In this document: piece after piece, positions 8,074-16,236 of the stretch
How positions within the stretch are numbered: position 1 is the stretch's first letter
Layout of the letters: each line of letters begins with the position of its first letter
NCBI GenBank assembly: GCA_947306175.1
Contig: CAMZFV010000027.1
Location: 1 to 45,041, forward strand
DNA from: an uncultured Prevotellaceae bacterium
GTDB lineage: Bacteria > Bacteroidota > Bacteroidia > Bacteroidales > Muribaculaceae
Reading direction: 5' to 3'
DNA: 45,041 bases
Made by a program: the position numbers and the translations under genes
The notes under the pieces: generated by a model
The model's database searches: none
The model's input: only the letters and a program-made list of their open reading frames with translations
Told to the model about the DNA's origin: nothing

Positions 8074-8793
8074 ATGCACCGTTTCTATTGTCCTGACATA
8101 GCCGACACCTTGACGCTGGGCGAGGAGGATTCCAAGCACTGCGTGAAGGTGTTGCGCATGGGCGAGGGCGACACCATCGAGGTGGTGGCAGGAAACGGCA
8201 TCTTATACACATGCCGCATCACGATGGCACATCCCAAGCGGTGTGCCATCGAGGTGCTGGAGAAGCAGCATCAGCCTCCTCACTGGGGATGCCAGATTGT
8301 GCTGGGTATCGCGCCGACCAAGAATCTGGACCGCATCGAGTGGCTCGTCGAGAAATGTGTGGAGATGGGCATTGACCGCATCATCCCGCTGCGCTGCCAC
8401 AACAGCGAGCGCACGGTGCTCAAGACGGAGCGATTAAAGAAGATCATGGTGTCTGCCATGAAACAGTCGCTCAAGGCCACCTTGCCGCGCCTGGACGAGC
8501 TGACTCCTATCGAGAAGGTGCTGGCCGAGCCGTTTGACGGCACGCGCTGCATTGCCTATTGCGACGAAATGCTGCCGCGTGAGGAACGGCAGACACTTGC
8601 TGATGCCTATGTGCCTGGAAAGGACGTGATGGTGCTCATCGGACCCGAGGGCGACTTCAGCCCCGAGGAAGTGCAGGCAGCCCGTGGTGCGGGCTTTGTT
8701 CCCGTTACCCTGGGCGAGAGCCGCCTGCGCACCGAGACCGCCGGCATGATGAGTATAGCTTTCATTCACGCTTTGAAGACAAAGCGTGAATGA
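8074..8793 (+). CDS. rsmE: 16S rRNA (uracil1498-N3)-methyltransferase RsmE
   Basis: 239 residues, normal length. N-terminal PUA-like domain (MHRFYCPDI; HCVKVLRMGEGDTIEVV), then a SPOUT methyltransferase with the SAM-binding trefoil knot signatures IGPEGDFSPEE and LGESRLRTETAGM. It methylates N3 of U1498 in assembled 30S subunits. The start ATG follows the permease stop by 3 bp. The last codons and the stop form the left half and part of the right half of a 16-bp perfect hairpin (separate entry). Confidence 0.95.
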   Translation: MHRFYCPDIADTLTLGEEDSKHCVKVLRMGEGDTIEVVAGNGILYTCRITMAHPKRCAIEVLEKQHQPPHWGCQIVLGIAPTKNLDRIEWLVEKCVEMGIDRIIPLRCHNSERTVLKTERLKKIMVSAMKQSLKATLPRLDELTPIEKVLAEPFDGTRCIAYCDEMLPREERQTLADAYVPGKDVMVLIGPEGDFSPEEVQAARGAGFVPVTLGESRLRTETAGMMSIAFIHALKTKRE

Positions 8794-8796
8794 AAG
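8759..8796 (+). repeat. perfect 16-bp palindrome spanning the rsmE stop codon
   Basis: CTTTCATTCACGCTTT (8759-8774) pairs without a mismatch with AAAGCGTGAATGAAAG (8781-8796) around the six-base loop GAAGAC. The rsmE stop TGA (8791-8793) sits in the right arm. AGTTTAGAG follows directly, and 7-nt units TAATAGC occur at 8819-8832. It could end transcription or protect the 3' end, but no T-run follows immediately. Confidence 0.85.
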
Positions 8797-8841
8797 AGTT
8801 TAGAGATTTTGAGATTTTTAATAGCTAATAGCTTAAGAGAT

Positions 8842-9663
8842 ATGTTATTGAACGAATTGCTGTCGTCACCGCGACACAACTTTTTCCTGCTTGCAGGTCC
8901 TTGTGTGATCGAGGGCGAGGAAATGGCGATGGATATTGCTGAAAAGGCATTGAAGATCACCCAGTCGCTGGGCATCCCTTATGTGTTTAAGGGCAGTTAC
9001 CGCAAGGCCAACCGCTCTCGCATCGACTCGTTTACCGGTATCGGTGACGAGAAGGCGTTGCGCATCCTGCGCAAGGTGGGCGAGACTTTTAATATTCCTG
9101 TCGTGACCGACATCCATGAACCGGTAGAGGCTGACATCGCCGCCGAGTATGTTGACGTGTTGCAGATTCCCGCCTTCCTATGCCGCCAGACCGAACTGCT
9201 GGTTGCTGCTGCCCACACGGGTCGACTCATTAACATCAAGAAAGGACAGTTCTTGGCCCCTGAGTCGATGCGGTTTGCAGTGCAGAAGGTAAAAGATGCG
9301 GGTAATGACCAAGTGGCCATCACGGAACGAGGCACTACCTTCGGTTACCAGGACCTGGTGGTGGACTTCCGCGGTGTGCCGGTGATGCAGGCCTTTGCCC
9401 CCGTCATCGTGGACATCACCCACAGTTTGCAGCAGCCCAACCAGGGCGGTGGTGTGACTGGTGGCCGTCCCGAGCTCATTGAGACCATGGCGCGTGCCGC
9501 TATCGCCGCTGGTGCCGATGGCTTGTTCCTGGAGACCCATCAGGATCCCTCTGTTGCCAAGAGCGATGGCGCCAACATGCTGCGACTGGATCTGCTTGAA
9601 GGTCTGCTCACGCGCCTGACGCGCCTGCGTGAGGCAGTTGTAGAGATAGATTCGTGTCATTAA
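8842..9663 (+). CDS. kdsA: 3-deoxy-8-phosphooctulonate (KDO-8-P) synthase
   Basis: 273 residues from ATG 8842; the in-frame TTG at 8809 lies in repeat-like spacer and is rejected. The enzyme condenses phosphoenolpyruvate and arabinose 5-phosphate to KDO-8-phosphate for LPS core synthesis. Motifs: LLAGPCVIEG, FKGSYRKANRSR, VVTDIHEP, QIPAFLCRQTELL, THSLQQPNQ, LFLETHQDP. Cys21 in AGPC matches the metal-ligand Cys of metal-dependent KdsA enzymes such as that of Aquifex, whereas the E. coli enzyme has Asn there, so this one is probably metal-dependent. Its stop codon lies in a 32-nt perfect palindrome. Confidence 0.93.
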   Translation: MLLNELLSSPRHNFFLLAGPCVIEGEEMAMDIAEKALKITQSLGIPYVFKGSYRKANRSRIDSFTGIGDEKALRILRKVGETFNIPVVTDIHEPVEADIAAEYVDVLQIPAFLCRQTELLVAAAHTGRLINIKKGQFLAPESMRFAVQKVKDAGNDQVAITERGTTFGYQDLVVDFRGVPVMQAFAPVIVDITHSLQQPNQGGGVTGGRPELIETMARAAIAAGADGLFLETHQDPSVAKSDGANMLRLDLLEGLLTRLTRLREAVVEIDSCH

Positions 9664-9682
9664 ATCGATTTAATGACACGAA
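9651..9682 (+). repeat. 32-nt perfect palindrome spanning the kdsA stop codon
   Basis: TTCGTGTCATTAAATC (9651-9666) is followed directly by its exact reverse complement (9667-9682), with no loop. The stop TAA is at 9661-9663. The same arrangement is seen at the end of rsmE 870 bp upstream. Confidence 0.9.
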
Positions 9683-9710
9683 GTTTAGAGTTTAGGGTTT
9701 AGAGTTTAGA
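9683..9710 (+). repeat. four heptad repeats GTTTAGR
   Basis: GTTTAGA, GTTTAGG, GTTTAGA, GTTTAGA in tandem, starting at the first base after the kdsA palindrome. Related heptad arrays occur at 11333, 15453, 20653 and 29373. Confidence 0.9.
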
Positions 9711-9737
9711 GAATTATTAAAATGATATAGAAACACT

Positions 9738-11339
9738 ATGAATGCAAGAACGTTCATTCTGTCAACCATTGTAGCCCTGTGTGCAATGAGCGCAGTGGCT
9801 CAAAGTAGCGATGCTGTCCTCCGAGATAAGATCACCAATGCGGTGATGAAGGTCTATGATGATGAGCTGACCAAGAATCCTAACGATTACAACACGTTAT
9901 TCGCCCGTGCCCACCAGCATTTCTATAATGGGGAGTATGTCTCAGCGCTGGCCGATGTGAACCAAGCCATCCTGCTCACCCCCAAGAATGATAAGGAACT
10001 CAGGTTTGATGAACACATCCTGCGTGCCCGCATCAGCGATGCCCGGATGGATTATACGAGCGCATTGGCTGACCTGCGTCTGGCTCAGGACCTGCAACCC
10101 AAATCGCTGGCTTGCACCGACTTGATTGCCAAGACCAACCTGAAGGCGGGTAACCTGAATGCCGCTGAGAAGGCCTTCAAGACCATCTTGCGCCGCGAGT
10201 CGATGAACTATGACGCAATGTATGGCTTAGCTCAGGTAGAACTCGCCCGTGGCAACAATCAGGAAGCCATTGCCCAGGTGGATAAGGCTGTTGCCCTGTT
10301 CCGTGCCGAGCCTCAGGTCTATGTCAACCGTGCCGACATCTATTCCCGTCAGGGCAATACCGATGCTGCCGTTAATGACCTGTTGATGGGTATGGCCGTG
10401 GGTGACGGCGGCGTTGCTGCCCAGCGTCTGTTTGAACTGAGCGACACACATTATGCAGGCGTGATGCAATCCCTTGCCGACATGGCTGATAAATCCAGTG
10501 ATCCAGGCACTTACCGTTATCTGCGTGCCAATATCGCTATGGACCATATGCACTTCGGTCAGGCACTGAGGGACCTCAACTTCATCAAGCGCAACAACCT
10601 GTACAACAGCCATGGTCTATATTACAATATCGCCAAGTGTTACCTTGAGTTGGGCCGATATGATGAAGCGCTGGCTAATGCCGACCAGGCAATTGCCAAG
10701 AATCCCGCATTTCCTGAATCCTACCTGGTGAAAGCCCTTGCCCTATTCAATGCCGACGATGGCAACAACTATGAGGCCGCCATGCAGGTGCTGGATGATT
10801 GTTCAGCCATCGCGCCCCAGTATGTTCCCATGCTGATGACCAAGGCCGCCATGCTGGCCGAAAAAGGTAACGAGAAAGAAGCGCTGGGTTACCTCAATGC
10901 CGCTGTGGCCAATGAGCCTGATAATGCCCAGGCTCTGTTGATCCGAGGCCTGTTGCTCAAGAAACTAGACTATGATAATCTGGCTGTCAAGGATTTCAAT
11001 ACCATGACATTGCTCAGTGACGAGGTGTTTGACCTTAAGGGGTTGGCCTTGAGTGAACTGGGCCGTGACAACGAAGCCTTGAAGTGGCTGAATGACATCA
11101 CTAAGGTCCAGATGCCAGGTGGCGAGAACTATTACTATGCCGCTGTTCTCATGGCCATGCGGGGTGACAACTTCAAGGCGATGGAATATGTGCAGAAGGC
11201 CCTTGACAACGGCTTTGGCAGCCTTTATCAGTTGAAATATGACATCCTGTCTCCCTTGAGGCTGGAGTCGCTGAGGAATGATCCCGCCTATGACTTGCTG
11301 ATTGATAAGGCACAGCGTAATTTTGTGGAAGGGCTTTAG
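9738..11339 (+). CDS. secreted tetratricopeptide repeat (TPR) protein
   Basis: 533 residues. A signal peptide (MNARTFILSTIVALCAMSAVAQ) is followed by a series of about 34-residue TPR units through most of the chain, for example NTLFARAHQHFYNGEYVSAL, YDAMYGLAQVELARGNNQEA and YYNIAKCYLELGRYDEALAN. It is probably periplasmic and a scaffold for protein contacts; no enzyme domain is seen. The tamL gene follows after a heptad array, so a link to outer-membrane assembly is possible but only inferred from position. The stop codon TAG is also the end of the first GNNTTAG unit of that array. Confidence 0.85.
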   Translation: MNARTFILSTIVALCAMSAVAQSSDAVLRDKITNAVMKVYDDELTKNPNDYNTLFARAHQHFYNGEYVSALADVNQAILLTPKNDKELRFDEHILRARISDARMDYTSALADLRLAQDLQPKSLACTDLIAKTNLKAGNLNAAEKAFKTILRRESMNYDAMYGLAQVELARGNNQEAIAQVDKAVALFRAEPQVYVNRADIYSRQGNTDAAVNDLLMGMAVGDGGVAAQRLFELSDTHYAGVMQSLADMADKSSDPGTYRYLRANIAMDHMHFGQALRDLNFIKRNNLYNSHGLYYNIAKCYLELGRYDEALANADQAIAKNPAFPESYLVKALALFNADDGNNYEAAMQVLDDCSAIAPQYVPMLMTKAAMLAEKGNEKEALGYLNAAVANEPDNAQALLIRGLLLKKLDYDNLAVKDFNTMTLLSDEVFDLKGLALSELGRDNEALKWLNDITKVQMPGGENYYYAAVLMAMRGDNFKAMEYVQKALDNGFGSLYQLKYDILSPLRLESLRNDPAYDLLIDKAQRNFVEGL

Positions 11340-11396
11340 GTTTTAGGCGTTAGGCATTAGGTTTTAGGCATTAGGTATTAGGCTTTAGGTTTTTAG
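11333..11396 (+). repeat. heptad array GNNTTAG (eight units plus an octamer)
   Basis: GCTTTAG, GTTTTAG, GCGTTAG, GCATTAG, GTTTTAG, GCATTAG, GTATTAG and GCTTTAG in strict 7-nt register, then GTTTTTAG. It starts inside the last codons of the TPR gene and ends 2 bp before the tamL ATG, so it fills the whole intergenic space. Confidence 0.92.
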
Positions 11397-11398
11397 CG

Positions 11399-13744
11399 AT
11401 GAAGGGGTTGGTCTTGAGATCATTGTCGGGTGTTGCTATGGGTTTGTTGCTCATGGCGATCCTGGCATCGTGTTCCTCGACCAAGCATGTGCCTGAAGGC
11501 GAACTCCTGCTCGACAAGGTGAAAATCAACATCGCCGACCCCCATAGTGAGGTGCAATCGACGGAGCTTGCCAATTATCTGCGCCAGAATGCCAACCACC
11601 GTGTGCTGGGCGGTCTTAAATTGCAGTTGGCCTTCTATAACATGTCGGGAAAAGACAGTACAAAGTGGTACAATCGTTGGATCCAGCGTGTGGGCACGCC
11701 ACCGGTCGTCTATGACAGCACTTTGACCCGGGCAAGTGCCGACCAGTTGCACATGGCGTTGAGCAATCGCGGTTTCATGAACAATGTGGTGACCTATCGC
11801 GTGGACACCGACAGTGCGAAGCGCAAGGCTAAGGTTGACTTTGACATCACCCTAGGTGAACCATATTATATCAGGTCGATTTCCTACGATATTCCAGACG
11901 AGCGGATCGCCGACATCATTCTTGCCGATTCGGCCGAGTTCAATGTGCATACAGGAGACCTGCTCAATAATACCCAACTTGACGAGTGGCGGCAGAGCAT
12001 TACTGAGAATCTGCGCAATCACGGTTATTATGCCTTCAACAAGGAGTATATCACCTTCTTTGCCGACACTGCTGCGGGTTCACGTGCGGTGGACTTGACG
12101 CTCAACAGTCGCGAGCCATACCGCAATGACCGCATGCCGTATTATACCGAGCACCGTCCGTTTTTCGTCCGCAATGTGACCTATGTCACCAATTATGATC
12201 CCCTGCTGATGCGCGATGAGTATTGGGGCGAGGACACGGTGGAGCTGAGCGATGGCGTGAGGGTGTTTGAGGGAGCATACAGATATCTGCGCCCTCAGGT
12301 ATTAGACGACTGCAACCACATCGAGCCAGGTCAACTCTACAATGTTGAGGATATCGACCGCACCTATCGCGCATTGGGCCGTTTGAGCGTTATTCAGCAG
12401 ATCAATATTGACGTTCGGCCGGTTGGTGAGGTGGATGACATGCTCATGGTGGATGCCTATGTGCTCTTGCAGCCAGACAAGGACAAGACCATATCAGTAT
12501 CACTCGAAGGCACCAACAGTGAGGGCGATCTGGGCTTTGGCGTGGGTGTGGATTTCCAGCACCGCAACATTTTCAAGGGAGCCGAAGTGTTGAGCGCCAA
12601 AGCAAAGGTGTCATACGAGAGCCTTTCGGGTGACGTTGTCGGCCTCATCAATAACAACTACAGTGAGTACTCGACCGAGTTGGGTATCACTTTCCCCAAG
12701 TTCATGGCGCCGTTCCTTAAGCGCTCGTTCAAACGCAAGATCCAAGCTTCGACAGCCTTTACCGTTAATTTTGACTATCAGGCCCGTCCCGAATATACAC
12801 GCGTCATTGCAGGCGGCGGTTGGCGCTACCAGTGGACCGAGCGTAGCCGCCGCATGTCTCACACGCTCACGCTGCTTGACTTGAGCATCATCAGCGTGCC
12901 CAAGTTCAAAGAGCAGTTCTATGACCGCATCGCCAAATCGTTGCTGCGCTACAGTTACGAGGACCACATGATCATGCGGATGGGCTACAACTTCTACCGC
13001 ACCAATAAGGCCGAGATGAACGTGTTGCAGATGGGGCGTTTCCAGCGCAACGTGTTCACCATCCGAGCCAATGCCGAGACGGCAGGCAACTTGCTCTATG
13101 GCCTTTCTCATCTTTCGGGTCAAAAGGCTGATGACAATGGCAGCTACAAGGCGTTGGGCATCCGTTATGCCCAGTATGTGAAAGCTGATGCCGATTATTC
13201 GTTAACCCATTACTTTGACCGCCGCCAGAGCATCGCATTCCATGTGGGAGCAGGCATCGCCATTCCCTACGGTAACAGTGATGCGTTGCCCTTTGAGAAA
13301 CGATTCTATAGCGGTGGTGCCAATAGCGTGCGTGGATGGGGCGTGCGTACTTTGGGCCCTGGCAGTTACAGTTACGACCGGAATGATAGTGTGAGTAACT
13401 TCATTTACCAGTGCGGTGACATCCGCTTTGACGTCAACCTTGAGTACCGTGCCAAGTTGTTCTGGGTGGTTGAGCTGGGCCTGTTCCTTGATGCGGGTAA
13501 CATTTGGACCATCAAGGACTATGAGGGTCAGCAGGGAGGCGTGTTCAAGTTCAACAAGTTCTATGAGCAGATTGCTGCCGCCTACGGTGCCGGCATCCGC
13601 CTGGATTTCAAGTATTTTCTCGTGCGCGTCGATATGGGCATGAAGGCACATAATCCCGCCAGCGGCCAAGAGCATTGGCCCCTGTTACATCCCAGATTTA
13701 AGCGCGACAGCGAGTTCCACTTCTCGGTGGGTTATCCTTTCTAG
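11399..13744 (+). CDS. tamL: TamL-type Omp85-family outer membrane lipoprotein
   Basis: 781 residues. Lipoprotein signal with lipobox LASC and modified Cys25. Residues about 30-420 hold POTRA-like domains (for example VTYRVDTDSAKRKAKVDFDI). From about 430 on there is a beta-barrel of Omp85 type, with the signature VRGWG at 644-648 and a C-terminal strand ending in FHFSVGYPF. In Bacteroidota the TamA counterpart is a lipoprotein called TamL, and this protein fits that description by lipobox and length. It would insert outer-membrane proteins with an inner-membrane TamB partner, which is not in the window. The downstream transporter gene converges with a gap of only 14 bp. Confidence 0.85.
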   Translation: MKGLVLRSLSGVAMGLLLMAILASCSSTKHVPEGELLLDKVKINIADPHSEVQSTELANYLRQNANHRVLGGLKLQLAFYNMSGKDSTKWYNRWIQRVGTPPVVYDSTLTRASADQLHMALSNRGFMNNVVTYRVDTDSAKRKAKVDFDITLGEPYYIRSISYDIPDERIADIILADSAEFNVHTGDLLNNTQLDEWRQSITENLRNHGYYAFNKEYITFFADTAAGSRAVDLTLNSREPYRNDRMPYYTEHRPFFVRNVTYVTNYDPLLMRDEYWGEDTVELSDGVRVFEGAYRYLRPQVLDDCNHIEPGQLYNVEDIDRTYRALGRLSVIQQINIDVRPVGEVDDMLMVDAYVLLQPDKDKTISVSLEGTNSEGDLGFGVGVDFQHRNIFKGAEVLSAKAKVSYESLSGDVVGLINNNYSEYSTELGITFPKFMAPFLKRSFKRKIQASTAFTVNFDYQARPEYTRVIAGGGWRYQWTERSRRMSHTLTLLDLSIISVPKFKEQFYDRIAKSLLRYSYEDHMIMRMGYNFYRTNKAEMNVLQMGRFQRNVFTIRANAETAGNLLYGLSHLSGQKADDNGSYKALGIRYAQYVKADADYSLTHYFDRRQSIAFHVGAGIAIPYGNSDALPFEKRFYSGGANSVRGWGVRTLGPGSYSYDRNDSVSNFIYQCGDIRFDVNLEYRAKLFWVVELGLFLDAGNIWTIKDYEGQQGGVFKFNKFYEQIAAAYGAGIRLDFKYFLVRVDMGMKAHNPASGQEHWPLLHPRFKRDSEFHFSVGYPF

Positions 13745-13758
13745 TCAGTTTTTTGTTT

Positions 13759-15444
13759 TTAGGCGACGGCGAAGATGATGATGAGTTCGGCGATGAGTAC
13801 TCGCATGAACATCGTCAGGGGATAGACCGTGGCATAGGCTACGGCGGGGGCGTCGTTGCCTGCGGTGTTGTTGGCGTAGCCCAGGGCGGGCGGGTCGGTT
13901 GTCGCACCTGCCACGAGGCCCATGATGGTGCAGTAGTTGAGGTGCAGCTTGCCGCGTGCCACAGCCACGGCGATGAGCAGCGGGATGATGGTGATGAGGA
14001 AGCCGTAAAGTACCCATAGGGCGCCGTTAGCGCTCAGGATGGTCGATACGAACTTCCCTCCTGCGGCAAGGCCCACCGAGGCGAGGAAGAGGCAGAGTCC
14101 CAACTCGCGCAACATCAGGCTGGCGGCATTGCTGGTATAGGTGACCAGACGGGCCTTGTAGCCGTATCGCCCGATGAGGATGGCGACGATGAGGGGGCCT
14201 CCAGCGAGACCGAGTTTCATGGGTACTGACATGCCTGGCAGCATAAACGGAATCGAACCGACGATGATACCGAGGACGATGCCGATGAACATGGTGAACA
14301 GGTTGGGGTGCTCCAAGCGCTTGTAAGAGTTGCCCATGCGCTTGCCCAGTCGGTCCAAGTCCTCCTCACGCCCGACGACTGTGAGGCGGTCACCCACCTG
14401 CAGTGACAGGTTGGGGCTGGCTAGCAGCTCGACGCCAGCGCGATAGACGCGGGTGACGTTGACCTTATAGCCTTCATGGAGGCGTATAGAGCCGATCTTG
14501 CGGCCATTGAGCTCGTTATTGGTGATGACGATGCGCTTGCTGACGATGCCTGTGGGCGACGTCTCCAGCTGCCAGTCAAAGTCCACGTGCGGGCCGATGA
14601 TGGCATCGAACATGTCCTGGTCATGCGCACTCATGACAATGCGCAGCACGTCGTCCTGATGGATAATGGTTTCGCCACGAGGAATCTCGACAGTTCCGTC
14701 GGGACGCTTGAGCCGCGAAATGATGAAGTTGTGGTCGATGATGGCGTGCAGACGCGTCACCGTGACGTCATGGATGAGTTTGTTGGTCACCTGATAGGTG
14801 ACAACGTGGGGCTTGAGCTGGCTGTCTTCCTTCTCTCGCTCGATGTCCTCGACTTCCTTATCGACATTGATGCGGAAGAAAGCCTTCAACAGGACCATCG
14901 AGAGGATGATGCCGATGACACCGAGAGGGTAAGCCGCGGCGTAACCCAGCGACATCGACCCGTTGAGGTCTCCGGCACGGTCTCCCACGGTCTCGATGAG
15001 AGCCTGCTGTGCGGCACCCAGTCCGGGCGTGTTGGTCACTGCTCCGCTCATCACGCCCACCATGTCGGTGATGCTGATGTTGCCGGCAATGAAGTAGATG
15101 GCGAGTGCCACCACGACGTTAAGACCCACGATGAGCATGGCAATGCCATTGAGCTGGATGCCCTCGTGCTTGAACGAAGAGAAGAAACTGGGACCCACCT
15201 GAAGACCGATGGAGAAGATGAACAGAATGAGACCGAACTCCTGGATGAACTTGAGCGTTGCGGGATCCACCTCCACCCCGAGGTGTCCGACCAGGATGCC
15301 GCAGAACAGCACGAAAGTGGCGCCCAGCGAGATACCGAAGATCTTGACTTTGCCCAAGAGCACGCCAATGGCAATGACGATGGCGTAGATGAGGATGGTG
15401 TGCGCCACCCCGTTTCCTATCCATAATTCAGTGAACCAGTTCAT
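13759..15444 (-). CDS. AspT/YidE-type (AAE family) putative transporter with two RCK_C domains
   Basis: 561 residues. Two membrane blocks (about 10-190 and 380-561, five to six helices each) flank a soluble region with two TrkA-C/RCK_C-like domains (about 205-290 and 295-370; for example LQVGDRLTVVGREEDLDRL). The repeated signatures SGAVTNTPGLGAA and GLVAGATTDPPALGYA are typical of the aspartate:alanine exchanger (AAEx) superfamily to which YidE and YbjL belong. The substrate is unknown. Transcription is leftward and meets tamL tail to tail; no clear terminator stands in the 14-bp gap. The HAD gene lies upstream across a GNNTTAG array and may share its mRNA. Confidence 0.85.
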   Translation of the reverse strand: MNWFTELWIGNGVAHTILIYAIVIAIGVLLGKVKIFGISLGATFVLFCGILVGHLGVEVDPATLKFIQEFGLILFIFSIGLQVGPSFFSSFKHEGIQLNGIAMLIVGLNVVVALAIYFIAGNISITDMVGVMSGAVTNTPGLGAAQQALIETVGDRAGDLNGSMSLGYAAAYPLGVIGIILSMVLLKAFFRINVDKEVEDIEREKEDSQLKPHVVTYQVTNKLIHDVTVTRLHAIIDHNFIISRLKRPDGTVEIPRGETIIHQDDVLRIVMSAHDQDMFDAIIGPHVDFDWQLETSPTGIVSKRIVITNNELNGRKIGSIRLHEGYKVNVTRVYRAGVELLASPNLSLQVGDRLTVVGREEDLDRLGKRMGNSYKRLEHPNLFTMFIGIVLGIIVGSIPFMLPGMSVPMKLGLAGGPLIVAILIGRYGYKARLVTYTSNAASLMLRELGLCLFLASVGLAAGGKFVSTILSANGALWVLYGFLITIIPLLIAVAVARGKLHLNYCTIMGLVAGATTDPPALGYANNTAGNDAPAVAYATVYPLTMFMRVLIAELIIIFAVA

Positions 15445-15452
15445 TTTTTTAG

Positions 15453-15486
15453 GCTTTAGGTTTTAGGTGTTAGGTTTTAGGTATTG
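15453..15486 (+). repeat. heptad array GNNTTAG (four units plus a partial)
   Basis: GCTTTAG, GTTTTAG, GTGTTAG, GTTTTAG, then GTATTG. The G-rich sense is on the + strand although both flanking genes are on the - strand. Confidence 0.9.
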
Positions 15487-15497
15487 TATTCTTGAGT

Positions 15498-16166
15498 TTA
15501 TGAGATGCGGATGCCGTTCTCGACGATGTCGAGGATGTCGATCGGGTTGTTGACGATGACGTCGGCATGGTATTCCACAAGTTCTTTCTTGCTGCGGAAG
15601 CCCCAGGTCACACCCACCGAGTCGATGCACGCCCGCCGTGCTGTCTCCATGTCCACGCCGCTGTCGCCAATGTAGAGGGTGTCGGCTTTGGCCACTCCAG
15701 CCTTGGCCAGAATGGCAAAGATGACGCTGGGGTCGGGTTTGACGTTCACGCCCTCGCGGTGCCCCTCGATAGCGATGAAGTGTATATCGGGGAAGAAGTG
15801 GGGGATGATTTTGTCAACAGCTTTCTGGTACTTGTTGCTGGCCACGGCCATCGCCACGCCCATGTCCCGCAGATCCTGCAGAAGTTCGGGCATGCCGATG
15901 TAGTGCTTGGTAAAGTCGGTGCAATGCTCGTCGTAGTGTTCCAGGAAGTCGCCCAGTACACGATCCACTGTCTCGTCGTTGCGGGCGTCCTCGGGCAGCA
16001 CACGCGTCATCAGCCGCCGCACGCCGTTACCCACAAAGTAGGGGTAACTGGCCATGCTGTGGGTCGCATATCCATTGCGCTCCAGCGCATAGTTGGCGGC
16101 CTGCCCCAAGTCCTCGATGGTGTTGAGCAGAGTGCCGTCCAGGTCAAAAATCACCAACTTCTTCAT
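15498..16166 (-). CDS. HAD-family phosphatase, phosphoglycolate phosphatase-like
   Basis: 222 residues. HAD motif I FDLDGTLLNT (nucleophile Asp8, acid/base Asp10), motif II VASNKY, motif III Lys in the VNVKPDPSV segment, and motif IV YIGDSGVDMETA are all intact. A helical cap lies between residues about 15 and 85, as in Gph/PgmB-like enzymes. It should hydrolyse a small phosphorylated metabolite in the cytoplasm; 2-phosphoglycolate is a guess from resemblance only. A -7-like TATCTTTG lies 27 bp upstream. Confidence 0.85.
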   Translation of the reverse strand: MKKLVIFDLDGTLLNTIEDLGQAANYALERNGYATHSMASYPYFVGNGVRRLMTRVLPEDARNDETVDRVLGDFLEHYDEHCTDFTKHYIGMPELLQDLRDMGVAMAVASNKYQKAVDKIIPHFFPDIHFIAIEGHREGVNVKPDPSVIFAILAKAGVAKADTLYIGDSGVDMETARRACIDSVGVTWGFRSKKELVEYHADVIVNNPIDILDIVENGIRIS

Positions 16167-16192
16167 ATCGCTCTCTATCTGTTATTATGCGG

Positions 16193-16200
16193 CAAAGATA
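16193..16200 (-). promoter_or_regulatory. -7 box for the HAD gene
   Basis: TATCTTTG on the - strand (16200 to 16193), with ATG about 27 nt further on. No -33 box could be seen. Confidence 0.45.
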
Positions 16201-16236
16201 ATGATTTTATTCGGGATACATGTGGCTTTTGCGTTT

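Noticed and set aside
6646..8139. 497-codon - strand open frame opposite the nucleoside permease
   Set aside because: The + frame is a clear 12-helix MFS protein; the antisense frame is His/Gln/Glu-rich and has no family resemblance.
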